From Paraburkholderia phenazinium (GTDB taxonomy: Bacteria > Pseudomonadota > Gammaproteobacteria > Burkholderiales > Burkholderiaceae), in NCBI RefSeq assembly GCF_900141745.1, contig NZ_FSRM01000002.1, forward strand, positions 2,790,001-2,854,000: a stretch of 64,000 bases of DNA, written 5' to 3'. A program made the translations under genes and the position numbers. Below, in pieces: positions 7,373 through 16,121 of the stretch. The notes under the pieces were generated by a model. That model was not told the DNA's origin, searched no databases, and worked only from the letters and a program-made list of their open reading frames with translations. Position 1 is the stretch's first letter, and every line of letters starts with the position of its first letter.

Positions 7373-9826
7373 ATGAGCCTCGATCCGCGTGCACGACTTG
7401 GGCGGCCGGCTGGCCGACGCTTCCTGCTGGAGTGGGGCGCGATCGGCTGCCTGGGCATTGCGGTGATCCTGGCCAGCGCCTCGGGCCGCTGGACGGCAGG
7501 CATAGATCATCTCGTCTACGACCGCTTCCTGATGCTGCATAAGCAAGCAGCGCTGGCTGATATCGTCGTGGTCGAAATCGACAATGCGAGCATCGAGCGG
7601 CTTGGCCACTGGCCGTGGCCGCGCAGCGTCCACGCGAGCCTGCTGGAGCGGCTGGCCGAGGCGAAGCCGGCCGCCGTGATCTACGACGTGCTGTTCACCG
7701 AGGCCGCTGCAGACGACGCGCAACTGGCCCACGCGGTCGCCCTCAGCCCGACCTATCTGCCGGTTCTTCTCAGTCCCGAGGACAAAGACGGCGCACGGGT
7801 CGTCGTCAAACCCGTCCCGCGCCTGGCGGAAGCCGCGGCGGGACTGGGCCACATCAATCTGGAAGTCGACAATGACGGCATCGTCCGCAGTGTCGCGTTG
7901 TTTGAAGGCGATGCCCACTCGCGCTGGCCGCAATTGATGGTACCCGCCTGGCGCGCGATCAAAAGCGGTGCCATCCGGCTCGCGCAACCGGTCGAGGGGT
8001 TAGCCGGGCGGCAGGACCGCACCCGCGAACCCGTCGACGAAGCGCGCTTTCTGATCCCCTTCAGCCTGAACGCAACGAACTATTCGCATGTGTCGTTCGC
8101 CAGCGTCGTGGCAGGCGAGGTCCCGCCGGACGTGCTGCGCGGCCGTGTCGTGCTGGTAGGCGTGACTGCCTCGGGCTTATACGACCGCTTCGCGACGCCT
8201 GTCTCCGGCGATCTGGGACCGCTGCCGGGCGTCTATATCCACGCGAATATTCTGGACACGCTGCTGACCGGCCGGGCTATCGATCCAGTCCCGGCTTTTC
8301 TGCTGATCCTGGTCTCGCTGGTGCCGCTCGCCGCGCTGCTGGCGGGCTTCCTCGTGCTCTCGCCATGGCGTTCGTTGTTGCTGACGGCGGCGCTGAGCGC
8401 GGTCATCGGCTGCGGGAGTGCCGCCTTGCTATACGGCGCACGGCTGTGGGTGTCGCCGGTGCCAGCCGTGCTCGGGCTGATCGTGGTGTATCCGATCTGG
8501 AACTGGCGGCGGCTCGAAATGACCATGACGTATCTGCGCAAGGAGCTGCAGCGTCTCGCAGACGAACCGCACCTGCTGCCGGAGACGCCGCCGCGCCGCC
8601 GCGAGTTCGGCGGCGACGTGCTGGAGCAGCATATGGCGCTGATGGCGCAGGCCGCCCGGCGCGTGCAGGACATGAAGCGCTTCGTCTGGGACAGCCTCGA
8701 CAGCATGCCCGAGTCGATCCTCGTGAGCGACGTGCGTGGCATCGTGCTGATTGCGAACCACGCTGCGATGACGCACTTTGCTCGACTGGGAGCCCAGCCG
8801 CCGCAAGGCCGTCTGATGGGCGAGGTGCTCGGCGATCTGACGTTCGTGAAGACCATCGATGCCGGCGGCGAGGGTGACGCCGAAAACGATGCGCGGGCGC
8901 GCACACACTGGCCGGCGATCCTCGATCCGGCGCGGCGCGAATTCGCAGACCTGATGGCGCAGGGCATCGAAGTGCGCGATCAGGCCGAGCGCGACCACCT
9001 GCTGCGCTACGCGACGTGCAGCAACGAAGAAGGGGAAGTGACCGGCTGGATCGCCGGTCTGGTCGACGTTTCTGCGCTGCACGCGGCGGAGCGCCAGCGC
9101 GAGGATGCATTGCGGCTGCTGTCGCACGACATGCGCTCGCCGCAGGCCTCGATTCTCGCGCTGGTCGAGATTGAACGCGCCCGCACCGAATCGGGCCACG
9201 TACATGAACTGCTGGAGCGCATCGCACGTTATTCGCGCCGCGCCCTGACGCTGGCCGACGACTTCGTGCAACTCGCACGCGCCGAATCGCAGGCGTACGT
9301 TCTCGAACCGGTGAGCCTGAGCGAGCTGACGATCGACGCCAGCGACGAAGTGTGGCCGCAGGCTCATGCCAAGCAGATCCAGATGGAAACCGCCGCGGAA
9401 GGCGACGACGGCTACTGGATCTGCGCCGATCGCTCGTTGATGACGCGCGCGCTAGTCAATATTATGAACAATGCTGTGAAGTACAGCCCGCCTGGGTCGC
9501 GCATCGTCTGCACGGTGGGGCCGGTCGACGGCTTGCCGCGACGCGTGCAATGCACGATCCGCGACCAGGGCTATGGCATCCCGCTCGACCAGCAGAGCCG
9601 GCTATTCCAGCGGTTCCGGCGTTTCCACGAAACCGAGCAGCCGGAGACCGGCGGCGCGGGACTCGGGATGGCTTTCGTGAAAACCGTCGTGACGCGTCAC
9701 AGCGGCGAGGTGCAGGTCGAGAGCGCGCCGGGCAAGGGCACCGCGTTTACGGTGCGTCTGCCGGCCTTCGACGACACGACACTCGACGCGAAGCTCGATA
9801 CGCAACTCGACGCCAGGCTGCGGTAG
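7373..9826 (+). CDS. CHASE2-domain sensor histidine kinase
   Basis: An 817-residue membrane kinase. A first transmembrane segment near 20-38 is followed by a periplasmic CHASE2 domain (about 40-305), three clustered membrane helices (about 305-385), and a PAS-like region (about 435-560). A HisKA region follows with RLLSHDMRSPQ, where H585 is the predicted phospho-His. HATPase motifs are N-box NNAVKYSPPG, DQGYGIP and GAGLGMAFVKT. It closes the operon with the OmpR-type regulator and LysM-FecR protein, so phosphotransfer to that regulator is expected. The CHASE2 ligand is unknown in general. All catalytic motifs appear intact. Confidence 0.93.
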   Translation: MSLDPRARLGRPAGRRFLLEWGAIGCLGIAVILASASGRWTAGIDHLVYDRFLMLHKQAALADIVVVEIDNASIERLGHWPWPRSVHASLLERLAEAKPAAVIYDVLFTEAAADDAQLAHAVALSPTYLPVLLSPEDKDGARVVVKPVPRLAEAAAGLGHINLEVDNDGIVRSVALFEGDAHSRWPQLMVPAWRAIKSGAIRLAQPVEGLAGRQDRTREPVDEARFLIPFSLNATNYSHVSFASVVAGEVPPDVLRGRVVLVGVTASGLYDRFATPVSGDLGPLPGVYIHANILDTLLTGRAIDPVPAFLLILVSLVPLAALLAGFLVLSPWRSLLLTAALSAVIGCGSAALLYGARLWVSPVPAVLGLIVVYPIWNWRRLEMTMTYLRKELQRLADEPHLLPETPPRRREFGGDVLEQHMALMAQAARRVQDMKRFVWDSLDSMPESILVSDVRGIVLIANHAAMTHFARLGAQPPQGRLMGEVLGDLTFVKTIDAGGEGDAENDARARTHWPAILDPARREFADLMAQGIEVRDQAERDHLLRYATCSNEEGEVTGWIAGLVDVSALHAAERQREDALRLLSHDMRSPQASILALVEIERARTESGHVHELLERIARYSRRALTLADDFVQLARAESQAYVLEPVSLSELTIDASDEVWPQAHAKQIQMETAAEGDDGYWICADRSLMTRALVNIMNNAVKYSPPGSRIVCTVGPVDGLPRRVQCTIRDQGYGIPLDQQSRLFQRFRRFHETEQPETGGAGLGMAFVKTVVTRHSGEVQVESAPGKGTAFTVRLPAFDDTTLDAKLDTQLDARLR

Positions 9827-9897
9827 CTAGCGTCAAGCAGACTAGCGGCCATGAAGCGCCTGACGGGCACACCGTATTCTTTTGACGAAGCGAGAAG

Positions 9898-10506
9898 ATG
9901 ATGAAAATCACGCTGATAGGTACCGTGCTAATTGCAGCAAGCCTCGCCGCCGGCCTGACGGGATGTGCCGGCGTCAACACCGACGTGCGGGCGTCGCCCT
10001 CGGCTGCGCCACTGCAAGGCGAGCGCAGCTATGTGCTGGCACGCTCGCCGTTGCAGGATGACACGCCAGATCATCGGGAATACGAAGCATTGATCCGGAC
10101 CGAACTCGGCAAATACGGCTTCGCCGATGCCACCGAACTGCACGCGCACTATATGCTGTCGATCGCTTACGACACCCGGCTTGCGGGCGTGGGCGTCGGC
10201 ACGGCAGGGTGCCCGGAGGCGGACTGCAACAGTCCGGGCCAGGCCTCGTTCTCACTGTTCGGCCACTCGTACAAACACTCGCTGACGCTGCGCTTCTTCG
10301 AGCAGACCAACGGACACGAGGTCTACAAAGTAAGCGCCAGCAGCGTGGATCACGATGCGGACCCGCAGCATGCGATTCCGTACCTCGTGAAGAGCGCGCT
10401 GGCCCAGTTTCCGTTTGCCGATCACCCGGACTGGCGCGTGAAACTGCGCGCCAACAACGGGGGCGGTACGCCCCAGGTCGTATCGGTGAAGCCCGTGGCG
10501 CCCTGA
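9898..10506 (+). CDS. DUF4136-like lipoprotein
   Basis: A 202-residue predicted outer-membrane or periplasmic lipoprotein. The N-terminal hydrophobic segment ends in the lipobox LTGC, with the lipidated Cys at 22. The mature part resembles DUF4136-type lipoproteins: RSYVLARSP, then a repeated sequence around YEALIRTELGKYGF and a C-terminal LVKSALAQFPF. Function is unknown for this family. It follows the kinase by 71 nt and could be co-transcribed. Two cysteines in GCPEADCNS may form a disulfide. Confidence 0.75.
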   Translation: MMKITLIGTVLIAASLAAGLTGCAGVNTDVRASPSAAPLQGERSYVLARSPLQDDTPDHREYEALIRTELGKYGFADATELHAHYMLSIAYDTRLAGVGVGTAGCPEADCNSPGQASFSLFGHSYKHSLTLRFFEQTNGHEVYKVSASSVDHDADPQHAIPYLVKSALAQFPFADHPDWRVKLRANNGGGTPQVVSVKPVAP

Positions 10507-10527
10507 TTCGTGCGCAGTCCGCTACCG

Positions 10528-11460
10528 CTACTTGTTGCTGCCGTTGGTCCAATACAGGACGTCGTCCTGCCGGTCGAACACGAAGACCTTCATGGCCATC
10601 TGCTGCCCCATGTCGAGCCGGTCGAGCTCAAGGCCGTGCACGGCGGGTTCGCCGGCGACTCCCTTTTGCACGTTACGGATGATCGCCGTGGTCTCGATCG
10701 TCGTGTCGAGCTCCTTGGACTTGAGACGGAAGGCGACGCGCAAACGCTCGCCCACCGACCCTAGCGGCCAGGACGCCGTCAGCGACATGCCAAGCGCGCT
10801 GACGCCCTTCGCGAGGCCGATGCCTTCGTAGGTGTTGCCAGTTTCGCCGACCCCGTAGCGCACCGGTAGGCGAGCCCGCACGCGGATCGATTTGCGCTCG
10901 CGCAGCCGGCGGATCACCCCTGGTCTGGACAGCACGACGTAGTCGAACGGCAACTGGCAGACCGCTTCGACCGTGCAGACGAAGCGGAACACCGCCTGGC
11001 TCGCAATCGCGACGATCTCCACGTTTTCGCCTACTCCCAGCGGCAGGATTTTGCCTTCGAACAGCGGCGGGGTAGCGAACAGCGACTGGTTCGGCGCGAA
11101 ACCGATGATGCGGCACGGATGCATCGGTGCGGCGCTGCCCACATGCAGACGTACGCCGATCAGCGCACCGATCGTCAGATGCATGTCTTTGACCGCCAGC
11201 GGATCCGACGTGTCGGTCCTGGCGGCACCAGCCTCGCCGGGCGATGCGTCGGCATCAGGCACATCGCCGCGCTGCGGCTTGAAGTTGTCGAACAGGAACT
11301 TGCGTTCCTCGACGCCGACCAGGATCGCGCCGGCATCGAGCAGCAAGGTGCCGTCGCCGTCTACGATAGGCCAGTCGAGCGGCGTGCCGACCGGAACGGT
11401 GTCAAGGTTCAATGCGGCCGGCACTGCCCTGACGGGTAACTCCACGGTATCTTCGTTCAT
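10528..11460 (-). CDS. YcgR-like PilZ-domain protein with variant motif
   Basis: A 310-residue protein. The N-terminal 90 residues are unassigned, about 90-180 resembles the YcgR flagellar-brake N-domain, and a PilZ domain follows from 185. The c-di-GMP RxxxR element is present as R189-KSI-R193, but the second motif, normally D/N-x-S-x-x-G, reads GVSALG (219-224), lacking the acidic or amide first residue. Binding of c-di-GMP is therefore plausible but not assured. The gene is convergent with the lipoprotein gene and has a 6-bp inverted repeat just upstream. A second, canonical PilZ protein is encoded at 48.9 kb. Confidence 0.83.
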   Translation of the reverse strand: MNEDTVELPVRAVPAALNLDTVPVGTPLDWPIVDGDGTLLLDAGAILVGVEERKFLFDNFKPQRGDVPDADASPGEAGAARTDTSDPLAVKDMHLTIGALIGVRLHVGSAAPMHPCRIIGFAPNQSLFATPPLFEGKILPLGVGENVEIVAIASQAVFRFVCTVEAVCQLPFDYVVLSRPGVIRRLRERKSIRVRARLPVRYGVGETGNTYEGIGLAKGVSALGMSLTASWPLGSVGERLRVAFRLKSKELDTTIETTAIIRNVQKGVAGEPAVHGLELDRLDMGQQMAMKVFVFDRQDDVLYWTNGSNK

Positions 11461-11483
11461 TTGGCGTTTTTAATATCGAAGTG

Positions 11484-11505
11484 GGTGACTAATAATAACG
11501 TCACC
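11484..11505. promoter_or_regulatory. Inverted repeat before the PilZ gene
   Basis: GGTGAC (11484-11489) and GTCACC (11500-11505) form a perfect 6-bp dyad around ten AT-rich bases, 24 nt upstream of the minus-strand PilZ start in an AT-rich leader. It may be an operator overlapping the promoter or a 5' UTR hairpin. The regulator is unknown. Confidence 0.35.
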
Positions 11506-11676
11506 ATTACCGGAAAGTTTAATCAATTATCGACAGCAGGTAGAAATGGCTTATGAATGGATTGATAGGAGCAGTTTGAGGAGGGAATTGGCACTGCTTG
11601 GCGTCGATTGGCGCTGTTATTGGAAACAGATGGATTCGCAGATCGCGAAGGACGTCTAACAATCCATCCAGGGAAA

Positions 11677-11714
11677 GCGGCCTCTATTTGCCGACACCTG
11701 CAAATAGAAGCCGC
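11677..11714 (-). terminator. Terminator-like hairpin after the symporter gene
   Basis: A 15-bp stem with one mismatch: left arm 11677-11691, right arm 11700-11714, eight-base loop. It lies 10 nt beyond the stop of the minus-strand symporter gene. Read on the minus strand, the stem is followed by TTTCCC, a short T-run. Position and stem length make it a good intrinsic terminator candidate. Confidence 0.7.
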
Positions 11715-11723
11715 GTCGCGTGC

Positions 11724-13205
11724 TCAATGCACTTGCGTATGCGCCGGCTGTTGCCCGCTGGCGCGCGGCTGCGTGACCGCGCTGACCAGCACGAATACGA
11801 TGATATTCAAGGCCAGTGCGACAAAACCGATATTCACGTCCTTGGCGACATCGGGCAGGAACGGGAATAACTGGCCCATGCTGAGATGCATCAGCGTCGT
11901 CACTGCCACCACCGCCACGCCGGCCAGAATTCCGCAGAACGCCCCCTGTTTGGTCGCCCGGTTATGCGGCGCGAGGCTGCACACCATGGCCGGAAACAGC
12001 TGGGTGACGAAACTGTAGCCCATCAACAGCAATGCGACGATGGTTTCGCCGCCATGCAACGTGAAAGCCACGGCGACCAGAGCGACGACAGGCACCAGAA
12101 CGCGTGCAAGCTTCTTGACTGACTCGTCGGCTGCATCGCGCTTGAGCAGGCCGCGGTACACGTCATTGGCGAGCAGGGTCGAGGCCGTGTTGAGGATCAT
12201 CGAGCCCGGCACCAGCGCGGTCAGCACGCCCGCGCCGCCGATGATCCCGACAAACCAGGGATCGAAGGTCTGCAACGACAACTTGAACAGCGAGAGATCG
12301 ATATCGCCGCCTTTCAGGCCCGGCACTTTCAGCACGGCCGCAAAACCAACGAAGAACACGAACAGCAGGATCAGCTGATAGAGCGGCAGCACGATCGCGT
12401 TGCGACGGAAAATGCGTTCGTCCTTGGCTGTAAATACCGAGCCGAAGGTGTGCGGCCACATGAAAAACCCAAGCGCGGTGAGCAGTACGGTCGACTGGAA
12501 CCAGGCCACACTCGACCCCTTGGCGGGGAAAGTGAGGAAGCCGGGTTTGGCGGCGTCGATCGTCCGGAACATATCGCTAAGGCCACCGTAGTAATGGATC
12601 GGCAGATAGATGCCGAGAAACAGCACGATCGCCAGAATCAGCGTGTCCTTGACGACCGAGTTCCACGCCGAGCCGCGCACCCCCGAGACGATCACGTAGC
12701 ACGTCACCACCGCGGCACCGATCCAGACGGCGGAGGTCGACGAGATCGCGCCATACGAGGTGGTTGCGACGATGATGCCGAGTCCCTTCAGTTGCAGTAC
12801 CAGATACGGAATCAGCGCAGCCACGCCGACCAGCGCGACCAGCACGCCCAAAGCCGGGCTGTCGTATTTGCGCGCGAAGAAGTGCGGCTGCGAGATCAAC
12901 CGCTGGGCTTTGGCGAAGCGCCAGATGGGCGGCAGCATCCAGTACGACAGGATGTAGGCAAGCGACCCGTAAGCGAGAATGTAATAGACCGGCGCACCCT
13001 TGCCGTAGGCGAACCCGCTGCCGCCGAGAAAGGTGAAGGTGGTGTAGATCTCACCCGCCATCAGCAGGAACACGAACGCGGTGCCGAAACTGCGGCCGCC
13101 GACGGTCCACTGTTCGAGACTCATGTCGTGACCGCGCTTGGCACGCAGTCCGAGATACAGCGCGAATGCCGTGAAGAGGGCGATGATAACGAGAGCGCTG
13201 CTCAT
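11724..13205 (-). CDS. Sodium:solute symporter family protein
   Basis: A 493-residue inner-membrane transporter of the SSS family, with about 12-13 hydrophobic helices visible. The recognisable LxxWxxGGRSFG-type start (SLEQWTVGGRSFG), the GEIYTTFTFLG helix and the PGSMILNTASTLLANDVYR segment are typical of the group. Substrate is not evident; SSS genes next to DUF3311 are often annotated as organic-acid or pantothenate-like carriers. I chose ATG at 13205 because it overlaps the DUF3311 stop (ATGA, 13202-13205), so the pair is translationally coupled. A strong hairpin follows the stop. Confidence 0.9.
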   Translation of the reverse strand: MSSALVIIALFTAFALYLGLRAKRGHDMSLEQWTVGGRSFGTAFVFLLMAGEIYTTFTFLGGSGFAYGKGAPVYYILAYGSLAYILSYWMLPPIWRFAKAQRLISQPHFFARKYDSPALGVLVALVGVAALIPYLVLQLKGLGIIVATTSYGAISSTSAVWIGAAVVTCYVIVSGVRGSAWNSVVKDTLILAIVLFLGIYLPIHYYGGLSDMFRTIDAAKPGFLTFPAKGSSVAWFQSTVLLTALGFFMWPHTFGSVFTAKDERIFRRNAIVLPLYQLILLFVFFVGFAAVLKVPGLKGGDIDLSLFKLSLQTFDPWFVGIIGGAGVLTALVPGSMILNTASTLLANDVYRGLLKRDAADESVKKLARVLVPVVALVAVAFTLHGGETIVALLLMGYSFVTQLFPAMVCSLAPHNRATKQGAFCGILAGVAVVAVTTLMHLSMGQLFPFLPDVAKDVNIGFVALALNIIVFVLVSAVTQPRASGQQPAHTQVH

Positions 13206-13426
13206 GATCGGGCCTCTTCGGTATCGACGGCGGTCTGACGATTGGTCGGATCGAGCCGGTAGACGATCCCCATGATGATCGAGATCAGGATCACCCACAG
13301 GACGATCCATGCAAGCACGAATGGCATGCCCAGCACGAGCGGCTCGACACGGTTGACGAACGGCACGCCGAGCAGGATGCCGATGAACGGCAGCGCGGCG
13401 AGAATGCGAAGGAACATGGGGAGCAA
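13202..13426 (-). CDS. DUF3311 small membrane protein
   Basis: A 74-residue protein with two hydrophobic helices: residues about 4-24, then 33-56 with the FVLAWIVLWVILISIIMGIVY segment. This is the typical DUF3311 layout. Such genes usually sit directly upstream of SSS transporters, as here, with a four-base overlap, so it is probably an accessory subunit or stability factor. A good Shine-Dalgarno (GAGGAG) precedes the start on the minus strand. Confidence 0.88.
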   Translation of the reverse strand: MLPMFLRILAALPFIGILLGVPFVNRVEPLVLGMPFVLAWIVLWVILISIIMGIVYRLDPTNRQTAVDTEEARS

Positions 13427-13764
13427 CTCCTCGAACGGTAGGTGCGTCTGGGGAAGCCAGTCTTCCGTCCCGACTTTATGCCAGATGGCTCTGGTCCGTA
13501 AAGGTCGTCAAAAAGATGTAGGCAATTTGAAGGCTTTGAGTCGCGGCGGTCGTAACGGGAGCGGCCGGGATATGATTAGGCGTGCGACCATGTGTGGCCA
13601 TGGGTGTCTACGGCAATCGGGTTTGCCCGCATGGTCTGACCGCGCAAATAACAGAAGAGCGATCTGGGCGGGGAAGCAGGTTCCGTCCAGCCAGACACAA
13701 TCCGATGGCTCATCGCGTCCCGGCCGGGACCCATCTGAGCTGTCGCTCGATGCGGATCGTCAAC
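13427..13764. other. Divergent intergenic region
   Basis: 338 nt between the minus-strand DUF3311 gene and the plus-strand marC-like gene. It must hold the promoters of both. Reading frames in it extend the MarC frame upstream but lack similarity to MarC. I see no clear dyad or known operator. Confidence 0.5.
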
Positions 13765-14433
13765 ATGGTGGAAAGTCTGATCTCGGACATTCTGTTTGGG
13801 TTTACCGGATTGATCAGCATCATCAATCCATTCGGCATTGCCTTCGTTTTCCTTGACCGGACTGCATCGCTTACCACTGAAGAACGCACCGCGCTGGCGC
13901 GCAAGATTGCCATCAACGTGATGTGCGTGCTGCTCGTCGCGTTCTTCCTCGGCACGCCTGTTCTGCATTTTTTCGGCATTTCGATGGAAGCGCTGCGCAT
14001 CGGCGGTGGCTTGGCTGTCGCGGTCGCCGGCTGGAACATGCTCAATGCGCCCGATACGCCGCCGGCGGAATCCGCCGTCAAGCGGGTCGATGCGGAGAAC
14101 GCCACGTCACGGGCTTTCTTCCCGTTCACGGTGCCGTTGACCACCGGGCCGGGTTCGCTCGCCACGGCTATCGCGCTGAACGCGAACCGAACCCACAAGC
14201 TGTCCGAGTTCGTGCTGTCGAGCATCGCGTCGGTCGTGATCTCGATCATCGTGGCCGTGGTGGTCTATGTCACCTATAGCCGTGCCGTCATTTTTGCCCG
14301 CTATCTTGGCGTCGAAGGCACCAAGGTGGCGATGCGGGTGTCGTCGTTTCTGCTGCTCTGCATTGGCGTGCAGATCATATTGACGGGTTTTTCGGAGTTT
14401 CTGATTCCTATCGCGCAGTTGCCGCCGAAGTAG
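13765..14433 (+). CDS. MarC-family integral membrane protein
   Basis: A 222-residue protein with six predicted membrane helices of the MarC/UPF0056 family. Hallmarks are LISIINPFGIAFVFL near the N-terminus and PFTVPLTTGPGSLATAIAL in the middle, which carry the conserved NP and GPG motifs. Physiological role is unresolved; the early link to multiple antibiotic resistance was not sustained. ATG 13765 was chosen because the family fold begins directly after it. ATGs at 13705 and 13750 in the same frame remain possible. Confidence 0.88.
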   Translation: MVESLISDILFGFTGLISIINPFGIAFVFLDRTASLTTEERTALARKIAINVMCVLLVAFFLGTPVLHFFGISMEALRIGGGLAVAVAGWNMLNAPDTPPAESAVKRVDAENATSRAFFPFTVPLTTGPGSLATAIALNANRTHKLSEFVLSSIASVVISIIVAVVVYVTYSRAVIFARYLGVEGTKVAMRVSSFLLLCIGVQIILTGFSEFLIPIAQLPPK

Positions 14434-14530
14434 GTGGCGAGCGGCACAGAGAACTGCTGCCGCGCTGAAAATTTCCGCGACATCAGCGTGCCAGTGAGGC
14501 ACCGAGTGGTCGAGATACATGACGTGGCTT

Positions 14531-14549
14531 GATATCACTTTGTGATATC
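14531..14549. promoter_or_regulatory. Palindromic operator of hicAB
   Basis: GATATCAC (14531-14538) and GTGATATC (14542-14549) are perfect 8-bp inverted repeats separated by TTT, directly upstream of or overlapping the hicA start. HicB antitoxins commonly repress their own operon through such palindromes, so this is the likely autoregulatory site. Confidence 0.7.
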
Positions 14550-14811
14550 GTCGCCCACGATAGCCAGGTACAAATCGACATTGCACGCGGTATTCAAACG
14601 ACCTACGCCCGGCGGCATCGTGTTCGCGGAAATTGAATCACTGATCGTTGCGTTAGGAGGCGAAGTCAGGGAAGGCGCCGGTTCGCGGATTGCATTCGAA
14701 TTGAATGGCAGTCGACGATATTTGCATCGACCGCATCCGGGCAAGGACGCGAAAAGGTATCAGGTGGAGGAAGTGCGGGAATGGTTCATCGAATTGGGAG
14801 TAACGCCATGA
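14542..14811 (+). CDS. hicA: HicA-family toxin
   Basis: A small mRNA-interferase toxin of the HicA double-stranded-RNA-binding-like fold. Visible hallmarks are the EIESLIVALGGEVREGAGSR segment, which ends at the GSR turn, and RPHPGKDAKRYQVEEVREW with the catalytic His. The start is uncertain: GTG 14542 lies inside the palindrome and would leave no leader, while TTG 14581, 12 nt after an AGG, gives a 76-residue protein of more usual length. The stop overlaps the antitoxin start (ATGA, 14808-14811), so the two are coupled. It cleaves mRNA in known members. Confidence 0.88.
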   Translation: MISSPTIARYKSTLHAVFKRPTPGGIVFAEIESLIVALGGEVREGAGSRIAFELNGSRRYLHRPHPGKDAKRYQVEEVREWFIELGVTP

Positions 14812-15149
14812 TGAATGCAATGACCTATAAGGGTTATCTGGGCAAGGTCGGATTCGATCCAGCCGACAACATTTTTGTTGGACATGTGCTCGGTGTGTCG
14901 GACCGCATCACTTTCCACGGCGAAACAGTAGCCGGGTTGACGGCTGACTTTCGCAAAGCAATCGATCACTACCTGGACGATTGTGAGAAGACCGGGCGGG
15001 AACCTCAAAAGGCCGCGTCGGGCAAACTCATGCTCCGCATCCGCCCCGAGGTCCATGCCGCAGTCAGTGTCGCCGCCGCGGCAGCTGGTAAAAGTATTAG
15101 TCAATGGGCCGACGAGGTGTTGGACCAGGCTTCGCACGCGTTCGGGTAA
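14808..15149 (+). CDS. hicB: HicB-family antitoxin
   Basis: A 113-residue antitoxin. The N-terminal partial RNase-H-like HicB domain includes YKGYLGKVGFDPADNIFVGHV and DFRKAIDHYLDDCEKTG. The C-terminal region SGKLMLRIRPEVHAAVSVAA looks like a ribbon-helix-helix DNA-binding segment, consistent with repression of its own promoter at the palindrome 260 nt upstream. ATG 14808 gives the ATGA overlap with hicA; ATG 14820 is an alternative. Gene order toxin then antitoxin is normal for hicAB. Confidence 0.9.
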   Translation: MMNAMTYKGYLGKVGFDPADNIFVGHVLGVSDRITFHGETVAGLTADFRKAIDHYLDDCEKTGREPQKAASGKLMLRIRPEVHAAVSVAAAAAGKSISQWADEVLDQASHAFG

Positions 15150-15198
15150 GCCAACCGCGTAGGTCCCGATATCCCGAATCAACCCGAGGAGGTCCCAC

Positions 15199-16032
15199 AT
15201 GTGTCGCTGGCTGGCCTACACCGGCAATCCCGTCCAACTCGAGACGGTTCTGTTCCGCGCCAAACATTCGCTGATCGATCAAAGCCTGCATTCGCGGCTC
15301 GGCAAAACCACCACCAACGGCGACGGCTTCGGCATCGGCTGGTACGGGCGTCCCACGGACATCCCGTTCCGCTACCGCTGTATGCAGCCTGCCTGGAGCG
15401 ACCGCAACCTGCGCGAAGCCGCTCGCGCGATCCACTCGCCGCTTTTTGTCGCGCATATTCGCGCAGCCACCGACACCCCCGCTCAGGAAACCAACTGCCA
15501 CCCGTTTCGCCACGGACGCTGGCTATTCATGCACAACGGCCTCGTGCGCAATTACCCGTTGGTGCGGCGCGAACTGATGCTGGCGATCAAGCCTGAACTG
15601 TTCCCGTCGATCGAAGGTTCGACCGACTCCGAAGTGCTGTTCTATCTCGCGCTGACCTTCGGCCTGGAATTGACGCCGGTCACCGCACTGGAGCGCATGG
15701 TCGCTTTTGTGGAGGCCACCGGCCACAAGAACGGCGTCGAACACCCGCTGAACATGACGGTCTGCGCGACCGATGGCGAGCAGATCATCGCAGTACGTTA
15801 TTCAAGCGAGCGCGATTCGCGCACGTTGTTTCACAGCACGTCGTTCCACCACCTGCATGAACTGTATCCGCACGATGCACGTATCGCCGCGGCCGGCGAC
15901 GATGCGTTTCTGGTGTTGTCCGAGCCGCTGGTGGATCTGCCCGGCTGGTGGGAGGAGATTCCGGAGCGTACGGCGGTGGTGGCGCGTGGCGGCCAGATCG
16001 AACAATACGACTTCAACCCGCACCTGGGATGA
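15199..16032 (+). CDS. Class II glutamine amidotransferase (YafJ-like)
   Basis: A 277-residue Ntn-type amidotransferase domain protein. After Met removal the catalytic nucleophile is Cys2 (MCRWLAYTG). NGDGFGIGWYG, HIRAAT and NCHPFRHGRWLFMHNG are the glutaminase pocket motifs. There is no synthase domain, so the acceptor is supplied by another protein or the enzyme hydrolyses a gamma-glutamyl substrate, as EgtC does; E. coli YafJ is the closest familiar layout. A strong Shine-Dalgarno (GAGGAGGT) precedes ATG by six nt. It is 49 nt downstream of hicB but probably independent of it. Confidence 0.9.
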   Translation: MCRWLAYTGNPVQLETVLFRAKHSLIDQSLHSRLGKTTTNGDGFGIGWYGRPTDIPFRYRCMQPAWSDRNLREAARAIHSPLFVAHIRAATDTPAQETNCHPFRHGRWLFMHNGLVRNYPLVRRELMLAIKPELFPSIEGSTDSEVLFYLALTFGLELTPVTALERMVAFVEATGHKNGVEHPLNMTVCATDGEQIIAVRYSSERDSRTLFHSTSFHHLHELYPHDARIAAAGDDAFLVLSEPLVDLPGWWEEIPERTAVVARGGQIEQYDFNPHLG

Positions 16033-16121
16033 CGCGGGCCAAGGCGGGGTAGTGTGGGCGGCGCCGGGGTCAACCTTCTGGCGCGGCCACGCGCTCAGCT
16101 TCAAGACATGGCGCCACGGCT

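Noticed and set aside
14441..14463. GCGGCA/TGCCGC hairpin after the MarC gene
   Set aside because: Only six base pairs, an 11-nt loop and no T-run; too weak to call a terminator.
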